From Vespula vulgaris (lineage: Eukaryota > Arthropoda > Insecta > Hymenoptera > Vespidae), in assembly GCF_905475345.1 (NCBI RefSeq), contig NC_066587.1, forward strand, positions 1,254,570 to 1,318,569: 64,000 bases of DNA. Reading direction: 5' to 3'. The notes beneath the pieces are model-generated. The model searched no databases. It was not told the DNA's origin and worked only from the letters and a program-made list of their open reading frames with translations. Each line of letters begins with the position of its first letter. Position 1 is the stretch's first letter. This document shows positions 1 through 10,114 of the stretch, piece after piece. Position numbers and translations under genes: made by a program.

Positions 1-175
1 CCACCCTTTCGACCAAGCAAGCTCGAAATCGTTTTCCGCGAAACCGCAAGCGAGCTCGAATGGCGGCTGGTAGGTGGAGAGAAGTCGCATGTTAAGCCTG
101 ATAAACGAAATATAAGAGCGGACGGCAACGGGTGGAGGAGTAAAAGGGTGGGTGGCGAGCTCGAAGGGTTTGCAA
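1..175. other. Unique sequence, no gene recognised
   Basis: Complex sequence of moderate GC that opens the window. It repeats AAGCTCGAA/GAGCTCGAA words. I see no splice-supported exon; the open frame starting near 148 runs straight into a GA repeat. Confidence 0.4.
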
Positions 176-193
176 GGAAAGAGAGAAAGAGAG

Positions 194-229
<36 letters not shown>
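176..229. repeat. (GA)n microsatellite
   Basis: Purine dinucleotide tract with occasional AAA interruptions. GAGAG is the binding word of the insect GAGA factor, so such tracts can be open chromatin or replication-slippage products. Confidence 0.95.
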
Positions 230-338
230 TGGAACGGTTAGGAGCGAACATCAGCGTGTATCCAACGTTTATACCGGGTAACGTTAGCGTGCACTGCAAC
301 ACACACGCTAGTAGCCAACCGCTGCCACCCTCGCTTAT

Positions 339-371
339 GCCTCTCTCTCTCTCTTTCTGTTTCGTAGGGAA

Positions 372-406
<35 letters not shown>

Positions 407-407
407 C
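339..407. repeat. (CT)n then (GA)n inverted tract, hairpin-forming
   Basis: A CT tract (341-357) ending TTTCTG is followed after about 11 bases by an AAGAGAGA tract (368-406). The arms are complementary over about 16 bp, so either strand could fold into a simple-repeat hairpin. Confidence 0.85.
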
Positions 408-409
408 TT

Positions 410-686
410 TTCTTTCCTTTTTTCGCCATATCCACCGATCGATACCACCGACTTATTTTGGATTATTTTTGCGGCTCTTGAGAGTGTTAAAGCCTTTTCT
501 ATGTGCAAGGGTGAAGGGGAGAATTGGGAGTGGATCGGGGGAGGGAAAAGGGGAGGAATATTAACACAGAGGGAAAGTTGATTTTCATACGTGAAAATCA
601 TTTCTTTTTTTCTTTTTCTTTCTCTCTCTCTCTCTCTTTCTCTTTTTTTTCGATAACTTTCGTTTGAATTTATTTTTCTCTATTCT

Positions 687-726
<40 letters not shown>

Positions 727-856
727 TTCTTTTTTCATGTATATAGATATATATATTTTTATCTTTTTATCTTTTTCATTCAGAATATATTTATTACGAG
801 AGATCGGAGAGGACATTTGTGGACAATCGTTGTTTCGGAAGAGAGAATCCAACGGT
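410..856. other. Low-complexity stretch with CT tracts, no gene seen
   Basis: Contains pyrimidine tracts at about 618-655 and 689-724 and short unique spacers. The overlapping open frames are translations of the CT tract. Confidence 0.5.
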
Positions 857-980
857 GCGTGGAAAAAACGGGAAAGCGGCGTTATAGGCGATGTAAAATT
901 AGTCGGGCAGATAAAATCACTTATCGCGGCCGCGGGCGTGCGTTATCGCGCGAAGCTCTTTGTGGATATTTTATAATGCA
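857..980. other. Candidate regulatory island
   Basis: GC-richer complex sequence between repeats. It holds AGATAAAATCACTTATCG with GATA-type words on both strands, the 8-bp palindrome GCGGCCGC (926-933), and GCGTTATCGCGCG. It looks like an enhancer-type island, but conservation could not be tested. Confidence 0.25.
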
Positions 981-1000
981 ACGTGGGGACTATATAGTTG

Positions 1001-1002
<2 letters not shown>

Positions 1003-1046
<44 letters not shown>
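1003..1046. repeat. (TA)n microsatellite
   Basis: About 20 uninterrupted TA units, self-complementary and able to extrude as a cruciform. Confidence 0.95.
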
Positions 1047-1047
<1 letters not shown>

Positions 1048-1109
1048 CTTTGAAGCAGTAGACGTGTCGTTAGGTATTCGTTAAGCGAGAGCAACTGCTG
1101 CGTAAAGGG

Positions 1110-1137
1110 AGAGAGAGAGAGAGAAAGAGAGAGAAGA
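1110..1137. repeat. (GA)n microsatellite
   Basis: Short GA tract with one AAA break; a second short GA tract lies at 1359-1381. Confidence 0.9.
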
Positions 1138-1381
1138 AAAGAGAAAATCGTTCGGATCGTTTCGATAATACGTTACGTGGTTTTAAAGCAGCCATATTAA
1201 AATCGATTAAGTTAATGATTAAAAACTAAGAACGAAATGTGGAACTCGATTATAATATCGCTTTTTCGTTATTTCTATCTATCGTATCGAGAACCAATTC
1301 TGACAGGTGTACTTACTATGTACATATATTAAGTAGTATAATGAAAGTCAATAATAGAAAGAGAGAGAGAGAGAGAGAGAA

Positions 1382-2395
1382 TGTAATGAAATTTATGGAA
1401 TACTTAAATAAAACAAAAGTTTGTATCTCGATTTATGTATCACTCGTTTTATTTTATTCGTTGCAAAGTTTCTTTTCTTTTTTTTTTTAGGTTTGATCTC
1501 GAAAGTGTTACTTATTTTATTTAACAATTTAACTGATGAATACAAAGCTTTAGATTATCGGTAATAAGACAATAAAAAAATTGATATTTAACATTTGAAT
1601 GAAAACAAAAAGAAAGAAAGAGAAAAAAGAGCATAACTACCGAAGCAGATTGTCGATTCGTTTTTCGATATTACAGAACATCGAAGTTGTGCAGTTCGTA
1701 ATTATAATTATTGACCCATTTTCGTATCGATACTTTCGTGGTATCTGTTTCTAAATAAACGATATATCGAATTTACTAACCAATAATGTAATACTAATGA
1801 AAATATAATTCAGACAAATACTATTTGATCGTATCGTCTACGATTGTATATTAAACAATGAATGAACGAATGAACGAATGAATAAAGAAAGAAAGAAAAA
1901 ATAAGAATAAAAAATAAAATAGATAATCTATCTCGTTTACTTCAATGACAAACATATCAATTACTCCTATTCGATTAATTCATCCCAGTGATAAATCGAA
2001 AAAGAAAAAGAAAAAAAAAAATTGAGAAAATGAAAAAAGAAACAAAGAAGGAAGGAAAGAAAGAAGGAAAGAAAGAAAGAAAGAAAAAAGAAAAGACAAC
2101 TTGGATACAGCAAGGCAATCGATTTCCTATGCTTTATTAAACGAATACTAATTATTTAATTCCCAAATTAACGAATACTAAAATTCTAACGCGAAGATAT
2201 TCGGATCGATTAATGGTCCTTTATTTAACCATCGCCAAACGAATACACGTAAATCGCACGTTAAATGAATCATATAATGTAAAAAGAAAAGGAACAGAAA
2301 ATGAGAAAAAATTGAAAGGACGAATTTAACGACATGAACGCATTTTTCTACGTTTAATTGATCTCGTTATACGTAAATAAAAGAAGGAGAAAAAG
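1382..2395. other. AT-rich unique filler, no gene seen
   Basis: AT-rich sequence with A-rich GAAA tracts (about 1610-1625, 1990-2100), an imperfect 8-mer ATGAACGA tandem at about 1858-1890, and repeated AACGAATACTA words near 2139 and 2171. No exon or RNA gene was recognised. Confidence 0.5.
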
Positions 2396-2446
2396 AACGA
2401 ACGAACGAACGAACGAACGAACAAACATACAAACAAACAAACAAAT
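2396..2446. repeat. (ACGA)n / (ACAA)n tetranucleotide repeat
   Basis: About seven ACGA units followed by ACAA units; the change of unit suggests an old point mutation that then spread by slippage. Confidence 0.9.
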
Positions 2447-2792
2447 AACCGAGCGAACGAACGAATAAATGAAACAAGATGCGGATAGGTGAACAATGAA
2501 ACGATTTTCTTCGAACGACGGTGGATGATCTATCGAACGAGAAAAAATATTAAAAGTAACGAAATAAAAAAGGAAAAAACAAAACAAAAAAAAACAAAAA
2601 AAAAAAAAAGAAAGAAACGAAGAAAGAGGAAAAGAAAAAAGAACGATTTGTATTGGCGGGTAATATGGCGTCTTGTTCGTTCTCGTTTATCGAGAACGAA
2701 CGATTTCGTATCGTAGTACGTACATACACATATATACATATATAAATACATACATAAATACATACATACTACATACAACATAGAGTACGTAG

Positions 2793-2836
2793 ATAGGTAG
2801 GTAGGTAGGTAGGTAGGTAGGTAGGTAGGTAGGTAC
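2793..2836. repeat. (TAGG)n tetranucleotide repeat
   Basis: About eleven GTAG units. This is not the TTAGG insect telomere repeat. CTAC/GTAG arrays recur at 5362 and 23101. Confidence 0.95.
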
Positions 2837-2839
2837 CTA

Positions 2840-3115
2840 CGTATGTACGATATGGCGGTACGAGGACGGTTAGAAACAGCCGGCGCGCGGAGATGCTATT
2901 TAAACTGCGGTGTATCAATAACGGAATAGTTTTTGGCGGATTTCATTGATTTCCGATGGAGTTGCGCTGATGTGCAGGGACGCCGCCGCGACGGCAGGTA
3001 CAGTAGGCTGCATGCACAACATCGTAATTGATTGGACCTGTGGCCTGATAACCGCTCGGTGACCTCACCTCGCGTCGGTTCGATACGCGTACCCACTCGT
3101 GGAATAATTATTTCT
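2840..3115. other. Candidate conserved noncoding island
   Basis: About 270 bp of complex, GC-richer sequence between a GTAG array and a CT tract. It contains GTAATTGATTGGACC (homeodomain/Exd-like), TTTGGCGG, GACCTCACCTCGCGTCGG and repeated GC-rich words. Both strands have short open frames but no convincing splice sites. It reads as a regulatory island; function is inferred only. Confidence 0.3.
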
Positions 3116-3123
3116 GCCTCTTC

Positions 3124-3191
3124 TCTCTCTTTCTCTCTGTCTCTCTCTCTCTTTCTCTCTGTTTCTCTTTTTCTTTCTTTTTCTCTCTTTT

Positions 3192-3228
<37 letters not shown>

Positions 3229-3232
3229 TAGA
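3124..3232. repeat. CT tract then (GA)n inverted pair
   Basis: Pyrimidine tract (3124-3189) then TATACA and a GA tract (3196-3226), complementary across a loop of only a few bases. Confidence 0.9.
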
Positions 3233-3337
3233 CATACGGTCTCTCTGTCCTATTCTTTCTCTTCTTATTTTATTTCGTCATCCTGTTATCTGTCTATTTT
3301 GTCGCTCTTACTTAAGGACAAATTGAATATCTGTCTC

Positions 3338-3339
<2 letters not shown>

Positions 3340-3402
<63 letters not shown>
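3340..3402. repeat. (CT)n microsatellite
   Basis: About 29 near-perfect CT units, one of the longest dinucleotide tracts in the window, followed by a T9 run. Confidence 0.95.
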
Positions 3403-3403
<1 letters not shown>

Positions 3404-3534
3404 ACTTTTTTTTTTAATTCTGATACATTTAGTATATTTTCGACCGAGCAATCAATCGTTAAGATTTATTCGATCTCTGATGTTTCTCACAGCGTGTAAA
3501 TTTATATATTCGCATAGATATCTACATTACATGT

Positions 3535-3541
3535 ACGTATA

Positions 3542-3632
<91 letters not shown>

Positions 3633-3634
3633 TT
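3535..3634. repeat. Long (TA)n tract
   Basis: About 95 bp of TA with rare G or TT interruptions. Confidence 0.95.
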
Positions 3635-3827
3635 ATGACGCGTATCTGGTTAAATTTGTATGGTAGAGTTATTTAAACTGACGTTGTAATATATTATAAA
3701 AAATCCTTGAAAATAATTTAAAATAATTAAACATATATATGAAGATCTAATCGTTTCCTTTTATATGACATAAACATTTCAGTATAATAAATGAAAAATT
3801 GTTCGTTTTAATTTCGTCTTTAACCGA
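3635..3827. other. AT-rich unique filler
   Basis: No gene or recognisable site. Confidence 0.5.
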
Positions 3828-3859
<32 letters not shown>

Positions 3860-3910
3860 GTATCTATCCATCCATCCATATCTCTCTCTTTCTTTCTCTC
3901 TTTCTCTCTT
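3828..3910. repeat. (TATC)n/(ATCC)n and CT tract
   Basis: TATC units drift into ATCC units and then a CTTT tract. Confidence 0.9.
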
Positions 3911-4330
3911 CTCTCCTCCTCGTCGTGCTTCGTGCCTTGTCGATATTAATTATACAAAATCTGCTGAAACGACGAGCTAGCTTGCTAGCGACCGAGCGAG
4001 CGAGCGAGCGCATAGAAATGTAGGCCAGTATGAAGCTACCTATGTACGTATATATGCTAACCCATGAATATATCGGACCAAAGCTTTTCTCGTCTATCAA
4101 ACGAGTCGAAATTTTGGTGCGTTTACAAAGTTATAAATAAATTAATTAATTAATTAATAATAAATTAACATGCGATAAATTATAAAAACAAAGATTGCGT
4201 TTAAACGTTGATTATGCGTAATAACGAACATATACAATTTTCGGACGTATCGGAGAAAAAAAAATTTGAAGCGAGTAGGTTTGGTGAGCTGCGGTAAGCG
4301 GTCAGCATGGAAAGAAGAGAGTTCAGATGT
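3911..4330. other. Unique sequence with GAGC/TAGC words
   Basis: Includes GACGAGCTAGCTTGCTAGCGA and (GAGC)n near 3970-4005, similar in wording to the block at 31960-31990, then AT-rich filler with an (ATTA)n run at 4138-4160. No gene seen. Confidence 0.4.
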
Positions 4331-4371
4331 GATAAATAAATAAATGAATAAATAAATAAATAAATAAATGA
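4331..4371. repeat. (AAAT)n tetranucleotide repeat
   Basis: AAAT units with ATGA variants. A second copy of the same wording at 4537-4563 is also preceded by an AGAGTT/AGAAG stretch, suggesting local duplication. Confidence 0.85.
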
Positions 4372-4656
4372 ACAACGAGATGTAAATTATAGATACGAAA
4401 ATACGTGACACGTCGGAGGTGATATCTAAATTAAATATTCGGACGACATCCAAGCGAAGAATATAAAATGAGATCGGGACAAGGAGGAGAGGAGTAAAGA
4501 GAGGAAAGAGTGAGGAGAAGGAGAGAGTTAAGAAGTAATAAATAAATAAATGAATAAATAAACAAGTACCGAGCTATAATGGTATGATAACGGATGAAGT
4601 TATCGAACGTATCGAAGAAAAGGATATTGAATGAAGAAGAGGTTTCGGATGTAGAC

Positions 4657-4738
4657 GAAGAAGAAGTAGAACTAGAAGAAGAAGAAGAAGAAGAAGAAGA
4701 AGAAGAAGAAGAAGAAGAAGAAGAAGAAGAAGAAGAGG
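4657..4738. repeat. (GAA)n trinucleotide repeat
   Basis: About 20 or more GAA units. The apparent poly-Ser frame on the minus strand is only the repeat read as TCT/TTC. Long GAA tracts can form triplex DNA. Confidence 0.95.
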
Positions 4739-4826
4739 GCATTGTTCGTAAGAGAAGAACCGCGCCGGTCTGAGAGGGCTAACGGGAGATGCGTTTAATG
4801 AGTTTCTCGAAGACCTATAATTTGAC

Positions 4827-4841
4827 TTGCTCGCTTACTTA

Positions 4842-4886
<45 letters not shown>
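4827..4886. repeat. (GCTT)n tetranucleotide repeat
   Basis: About 14 GCTT units. The same unit forms an array at 55017-55080. Confidence 0.95.
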
Positions 4887-4915
4887 CAAGAGAAGAAGCG
4901 ACTAGCGGTGTATAG

Positions 4916-4918
<3 letters not shown>

Positions 4919-4979
<61 letters not shown>
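4919..4979. repeat. (TA)n microsatellite
   Basis: About 29 perfect TA units. Confidence 0.95.
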
Positions 4980-4980
<1 letters not shown>

Positions 4981-5361
4981 GAATAAAATAAAAACAAATG
5001 ATATATATATATATATATGTATACACATATACACATCTAAATGCACGTAAATACACTCGCAATTATAAAAACGAATGTTCGAAATCATACAACGAAGTCC
5101 ACCATTTTGAAAAATTATCTTCAACTCGACGAGTTCGAATTAAATTTGTTCTTCCTCTTTCTTCCTTTCTTTCTTCCTTTCTTTTTCATTTTCTTTTTCT
5201 TCCTCTTTCTCTTTTGGATCGCAAGAGTACTAATTCGCGCACGCGCTCTTACTAGCAAGTGCGTGGGCAATTAGCTTTCCTGGAAATTGCGAGATACGCA
5301 TCGTTCACGAACTACAGGAAGACCGTAATATTCAACGGACTTAGCAACCGAGTGTTGTTCT
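4980..5361. other. Unique AT-rich sequence with CTTT tract, no gene seen
   Basis: Short complex stretch at 5080-5140 and 5215-5345 around a pyrimidine tract (5147-5215). Open frames here are short and unsupported. Confidence 0.4.
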
Positions 5362-5445
5362 CTACCTACCTACCTACCTACCTACCTACCTACCTACCTA
5401 CCTACCTACCTACCTACCTGACTACCTGCCTGCCTAGCTACCTAA
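5362..5445. repeat. (CTAC)n tetranucleotide repeat
   Basis: About 15 CTAC units degrading into CTGC/CTAG variants at the right end. Confidence 0.95.
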
Positions 5446-5579
5446 AGTATCTACAATTTTGACTGATTCAACGATAATAGATTCGAACGCTTGTTTTTAT
5501 TCATTTCCGATATAATATCACGAAGTTTACTACCTTCCTCGTTTCATCTTCTTTAACTACTCACACACACATGTGTATA

Positions 5580-5580
5580 G

Positions 5581-5611
<31 letters not shown>
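5580..5611. repeat. (CA)n microsatellite
   Basis: About 14 CA units, one of the few long CA tracts; GA and TA dominate this window. Confidence 0.95.
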
Positions 5612-5616
<5 letters not shown>

Positions 5617-5900
5617 TCCATTCATACATTAGTCTCGTTCTTTAAGAAATATCGAAGGAAACATAGGAATACGTTGTCGGCAACCTGTTTTACTTGCTTC
5701 TACGAAACTTGTCATTCTTCATTCTCTCCTTTCCCCCTTCAAAGCATCCTTTCCTATATCTACGTTATTTATTTATTATGTTTATTATGTTTATCACGTT
5801 TACAAGAAATCGTAAGAAAATGACGATTTCTTTTTCACTCGACGATGATATTTTTTATCGCGGGCCTAAGAGACTGGTGATTTAAATGGATTTGCATATA

Positions 5901-5931
<31 letters not shown>

Positions 5932-6100
5932 AAAAATGAAAGGATAGGAGAAAAAAAAAGGAGAGAAAAGAAAAGAAAAGAAAAGAAAAATCGAGGAGAC
6001 ACAATCTCTTAGGAATGATCTCCTTCCGTCGTTATTATTCCCAACATTTCCAACATCGCGAACATTTTTCCATATGGCCCGCTATTCTTATTCCGCTCGA
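5612..6100. other. AT-rich filler and purine tracts, no gene seen
   Basis: Unique AT-rich sequence, then AAAGAG/AAAAG purine tracts at 5900-5995. Confidence 0.5.
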
Positions 6101-6260
6101 ACGATATATGAACCACAGAGATATAATTAGTCATAGTCGTAGCCAAGCTAGTTCGCGTGATTCATCCTGCATGAACGTGTATATAAGGTGAATAGTAGCG
6201 GGCTACGACGACGGTTACCAGCTCGCACGGTAGCTGCTGGCCGTAAAAGTAGAAGGAGGT
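6101..6260 (+). promoter_or_regulatory. Possible TATA-type promoter island
   Basis: Complex island with TATATAAGG at 6180-6188, a good TATA-box word followed by GC-richer DNA (GGGCTACGACGACGG, about 30 bp downstream). I see no good TCAGT initiator at the expected distance, so the call is weak. The region 6.1-7.8 kb as a whole looks like a promoter-proximal zone. Confidence 0.2.
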
Positions 6261-6570
6261 GGAGAGGTTGGAGCATAACAGAAAAGAAAAGAAAAGAGAA
6301 AGAGAAAGAGAAAGAGAAAGAATGAAAAAAAAGAAATAAAATTAAAAAAAAAGAAGAAAGAAAGAATGAGAAGGAAGAAAAAACTAGAGAAAAGTTGATG
6401 AGAGAAAGATGATTATTAAAGTAAAGAAAAAAAGAGAGAGAAAAGAACGAAAGAAAGAAAGAGACAGAAGAGAAAGAAAAGGGAGAGGAGGAGACATGAG
6501 CAACGATAAAAAAAAAAAAGAAAAGAAAAGAAAGACAGAGAGAAAGAAAAATTAGAAGAAGAATTAGGAA
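6261..6570. repeat. Purine-rich AAAGAG low-complexity tract
   Basis: About 300 bp of A/G on the plus strand with few pyrimidines. It has no clean period and no gene. Confidence 0.85.
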
Positions 6571-6846
6571 TAAGAGAGGAGATGGTCGTGGTGGTTTATG
6601 CGCTTATCGCACGCGATCAAAGACCGAACGATTTCTAATTTTATTTCTATCTATCTCCGGCATCCATTCGAGTCACTATCTCCATCTCTCTTTATCTTTC
6701 TCATCGGTAGTAGCACGGAAGCGACTACTTACTTCCACGTTCTAATAAAGTGCGCGCGGGTGCGAGTGAGTGCGTGAGTGCGTGCGTGTATGAGTGCGTG
6801 CTATTACGTTCACATCTATGTACATATACAAACATACACATATACA
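6571..6846. other. Unique spacer with GTGC(GA) words
   Basis: Contains GTGCGCGCGGGTGCGAGTGAG and GAGTGCGTGCGTG repeats near 6750-6800. No gene seen. Confidence 0.4.
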
Positions 6847-6880
6847 CATAAAAAGAAAGAGAGAGAGAGAGAGAGAGACA
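6847..6880. repeat. (GA)n microsatellite
   Basis: GA tract, partly complementary to the CT tract at 6983-7037. Confidence 0.9.
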
Positions 6881-6979
6881 TATAGATTGACGAATAGAGA
6901 GTAATAGTAGGAGAAGGAAGAGTAGGATTATCTCTATCCACTAGGACTAATAGAATAGATCTATCGATTGCAAGCCCTT

Positions 6980-6982
<3 letters not shown>

Positions 6983-7028
<46 letters not shown>

Positions 7029-7037
7029 TTCTCTCTG
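6983..7037. repeat. (CT)n microsatellite
   Basis: CT tract ending about 30 bp before TTTTGCAG at 7059-7066. It could serve as a polypyrimidine tract if that AG is a splice acceptor. Confidence 0.95.
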
Positions 7038-7171
7038 AAGCGATTTTATACGCCACAATTTTGCAGGTAGTACCTACTACTATAGTCGTCGAAGGATCAC
7101 GCGGAACGTCGTTCTGTGTTCTCCTCGTCGGTCGTCATTAACGACGAGAGAAGACGAGTAGAAAGATAGAG

Positions 7172-7177
7172 TGAGAG

Positions 7178-7226
<49 letters not shown>

Positions 7227-7259
7227 TTAGCTAGCTCGTCTTCGTAACAGCACCAACAG

Positions 7260-7301
<42 letters not shown>

Positions 7302-7308
7302 TTCTCTA
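7172..7308. repeat. (GA)n / (CT)n inverted pair
   Basis: GA tract 7184-7222 and CT tract 7264-7293 are complementary, with a 41-base unique loop containing GGTTTAGCTAGCTCGTC. If transcribed it would give a long simple-repeat stem. Confidence 0.9.
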
Positions 7309-7494
7309 CTCGGGTGTTCCCTTCGTTTACAAGGTACGAGGTTGTAAACGATTTAACGGTTGGTAAAGACTTAGCCAGAGCCTTCGGCTGATCGTCGTCC
7401 TAAGGAGAAAAGGATAGTCGTCAAGAGGACTCGTCGAATCTTCCTCACTTCGAAAAGTGAGTTAAAGAGAAAGAGAGAGAGAGAAAGATAGAGA

Positions 7495-7497
7495 TGA

Positions 7498-7541
<44 letters not shown>

Positions 7542-7580
7542 TTAGACAGAGAGAGAGAGAGAGAGAGAGAGAAAGAAAAA
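7495..7580. repeat. (GATA)n then (GA)n
   Basis: About 11 GATA units passing into a GA tract. Confidence 0.95.
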
Positions 7581-7711
7581 GTAAGAAAGAGAGAGAGAAC
7601 GCTGACATCGACGGCTGCGGCACAAGTCTCTTAGAAGATCATCGGATCCTCATCCTACTCTCTTCTCGTCTCGCGTAGAAGTTCCAGGCAAAAACGTCGA
7701 AGGCGATCATT

Positions 7712-7789
7712 ATGGTATGCGCGTTAGGAGCGGCGTTAGCCTCTGGAATTTCCTCCGCGAAAAGTAATACCTCTCGGTTCGGACAGTAA
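7712..7789 (+). CDS. Hypothetical 25-codon ORF or start exon, product unknown
   Basis: The open frame starts MVCALGAALASGISSAK and stops after 25 codons. The first 15 residues are small and hydrophobic, like a short signal peptide, followed by Lys/Ser-rich residues. Two donor-like sites lie inside it: ATG/GTATGC directly after the start codon and AAA/GTAATA after codon 17. It could therefore be the start of a spliced secreted protein, or a chance ORF in GC-richer DNA. It sits at the right edge of the 6.1-7.8 kb promoter-like zone. I do not recognise the peptide. No downstream exon can be joined with confidence. Confidence 0.15.
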   Translation: MVCALGAALASGISSAKSNTSRFGQ

Positions 7790-7837
7790 ATCCAACGGCA
7801 AAATTGCCAACCGCTGTTCGTTGGATGCTGTGCAACT

Positions 7838-7842
7838 GAACA

Positions 7843-7873
<31 letters not shown>

Positions 7874-8156
7874 CTTTCTTTCTTGCTCTCTTGCTCTCTT
7901 GCTATCTTTTTCTCTTTCCTTCTCTTGGAAACTTCTGAAACTTCTTAAACGCAGAGAATCCGTCGCTTTAAGTCGGCACTATGAATCGATTCCGCAAACT
8001 TCACCAGAGAGACGAGTCGACTTTCCGTTTTCCTTGGACTTTATCAAAACGTTCCTCTTCCAACGATCCTTGCTTCTATCTCTTTCTAGCTATCTAGCTA
8101 TCTAGCTATCTCTTTCTCTTTTTCTTTCTTTCTGTTTCTCTCTTTCGAAGTACAAG
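7838..8156. repeat. Interrupted CT/CTTT and (CTAG CTAT)n tracts
   Basis: Pyrimidine tracts at 7838-7925 and 8105-8150, with the octamer CTAGCTAT repeated three times at 8088-8110. Between them (7926-8075) is unique sequence with an open frame on the plus strand that matches nothing I know. Confidence 0.7.
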
Positions 8157-8278
8157 AAGGACGTATCTTTACGGGGTTAACCGGTAGTTATGTTCGACGA
8201 AAGATGCACACCTGATAAATTCCTTTACTCTCCTATTCGAACGCTATTTGAATTTTTAATCGAATCGTTAAGATAGCG
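8157..8278. other. Candidate regulatory island
   Basis: Contains GGGGTTAACCGGTAGTT (Grainyhead-like AACCGGT word), GCACACCTGATAAATTCC (E-box CACCTG) and TTTTTAATCGAATCG. A typical enhancer-like island; inference only. Confidence 0.25.
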
Positions 8279-8544
8279 TGAGAGAGAAAAAGAAGAAGAA
8301 GAAGAGAGAGAGAGAGAGAATATATTTTCAAAAATGTACTACGCGGTCTATGATATCGTTTATCTATATACGTACATATATATGGATTGATTCAAAATAT
8401 TTTTTAAACGATTATTAAAGATAACGATTAATATTTTTTCCAAATTTTTTCATATTAATTATCTTCTATTAATATTGTAAAAAGACACTATACGAAGGGA
8501 TACGAATATTTTTAGAAAATTGGTGTAATATCTTTCAGTTAGTG

Positions 8545-8545
<1 letters not shown>
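8279..8545. other. GA tract then AT-rich filler
   Basis: GA tract 8280-8321, then AT-rich unique DNA. No gene seen. Confidence 0.5.

Positions 8546-8608
<63 letters not shown>
8546..8608. repeat. (TA)n microsatellite
   Basis: About 30 perfect TA units. Confidence 0.95.
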
Positions 8609-8610
<2 letters not shown>

Positions 8611-8823
8611 ATACACATGTAAACACGCAAAACAATGAAAATGCGTGTGCGTGCCTTTGCGGTGTGTATTGTACGAGCCACGACGATATCCCGAGCGTTT
8701 ATTTTATCATAATGAGTTTGGATTCGGGCAGCTCGTATCAAAATAACCTCATCGCGAATTATCCTCCGTTCTATTATTTCGACTGTTGTGTTCTTGGTTT
8801 TAATATGCCCGCGACGATAACGT

Positions 8824-8884
8824 ATAGTATCCTATCCTATCCTATCGTATCGTATCGTATCGTAGCGTATCGTATTGTATCGTT
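8824..8884. repeat. (TATCC)/(TATCG)n pentanucleotide repeat
   Basis: About 11 units; TATCC units on the left change to TATCG units on the right. Confidence 0.9.
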
Positions 8885-8948
8885 CGATAAATTGAATATT
8901 GATTGTTATAGATCGATCGATAATCTACCCGTCCTCTTGAGAGAGAAA

Positions 8949-9008
<60 letters not shown>
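8949..9008. repeat. (GA)n microsatellite
   Basis: About 27 GA units. Confidence 0.95.
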
Positions 9009-9009
<1 letters not shown>

Positions 9010-9816
9010 TATCAATTTATAATATTTTTGGCTAACGATTTTGACCGTGATCGTTGGATATCTAAACGATATCGATTATTGAGAGAAAAAAGGATTTAAA
9101 TCGATATTAATTAATACCGTGATAATAATTGGCAACAACAACGAAAACGTCGAGGAAAAGTATGTATGATCGAAAAGCAAAAAAAAAAAGAGAGAGAGAA
9201 AAAAGAACAAAGTGAAAAAGTTTCGAGTAACAACGAATCGACGAAAAATATCGAGCGAATAATTGTAATTGGAACGAAATATATACGGTAGTAAGAATAA
9301 GAAGATGAGAAAAAGAAAAGTAAAGAAAGAATACGTTCGCGAAAGTAAACGTTCGCGGAGAAAGGGATATCAATGGGTCGACGTTGAAAATCGATGGATC
9401 AATATAATTGGAAGAAAACGTTGAGAGAATGGTAAGAGAGAAAGAAGTATCGGAGAAAAAATAACCAGAGCGTATTGCGTATTAAGAAATCTACGTGAAA
9501 CGATGTAATTGTAATTGGAGGAAAATGTGAACGAGAAGAAAGGTGAGAAAAGAAACGCGAAGATGCAAGAAAAGAGAAAACGGCCAAGAGGAAGTAGAAA
9601 AAGTAAAATATATACAAAGGGACGACAAAACGTCGGATGAAACAAATCGAGATAGGTCCCATAAGTTCGAACGATTGGGTCAAATATATCTACGTAAAAA
9701 AGAAAGAAAAGGGAAAAGAAAAAAAAAAAGAAAAAAGAAATAAAAAGGAACGTACGAAGAATGAAAAATTAAGAAAAAGGAACGAACAAATGGGAGGAGA
9801 GAAAAGAAATTTTCAC
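9009..9816. other. Purine-biased filler, no gene seen
   Basis: Unique sequence rich in GAAAA/GAGAAA on the plus strand. Its long minus-strand frames (Phe/Ser/Leu-rich) reflect that bias and have no domain signature. Confidence 0.5.
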
Positions 9817-9856
9817 GAAGAAGAAGAAGAAGAAGAAGAAGAAGAAAGAAAGAAAT
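9817..9856. repeat. (GAA)n trinucleotide repeat
   Basis: About ten GAA units. Confidence 0.95.
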
Positions 9857-9969
9857 GAAAGAAGTAAAAATAAAATGGACGAACGAATTAAAAAAAGAGA
9901 AAAAGAAATGACGTGGAAAATGTTTGATAGGCAAAGGGTTAAATCGAAGTCGACCTGGAGGCCGAACGA

Positions 9970-10027
9970 ATATGTATTATTATTATCATCGTCATTATTA
10001 TCATTGTTATTATAATCATCATCGTCG

Positions 10028-10064
<37 letters not shown>

Positions 10065-10080
10065 TATTATTATTGTTATG

Positions 10081-10113
<33 letters not shown>

Positions 10114-10114
10114 T
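9970..10114. repeat. Compound (ATT)/(ATC)n trinucleotide repeat
   Basis: ATT and ATC/GTC units mixed, with a perfect (ATC)n core at about 10027-10063 and an (ATT)n block at 10081-10111. The poly-His, Tyr, Ile and Met frames here are repeat translations. Confidence 0.95.

Larger units (their letters stand above)
7067..7714 (+). other. Possible noncoding first or second exon
   Basis: Bounded on the left by a pyrimidine tract and TTTTGCAG (acceptor-like) and on the right by ATG followed by GTATGC (donor-like). It contains complex unique DNA (7067-7150, 7220-7262, 7310-7450, 7590-7714) broken by GA, CT and GATA repeats. If real it would be a 5' untranslated exon ending at or just after a start codon. 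No transcript evidence is available, and pyrimidine tracts are so common here that acceptor-like sites arise by chance. Confidence 0.15.

Noticed and set aside
2793..2836. Telomere repeat (TAGG)
   Set aside because: Tetranucleotide GTAG, not the TTAGG pentamer.
3058..3080. tRNA B box GTCGGTTCGATACG
   Set aside because: No matching A box upstream and no cloverleaf.
8536..8545. Initiator TCAGTT as a start site
   Set aside because: AT-rich surroundings, no TATA or DPE at the right distance, directly followed by (TA)n.
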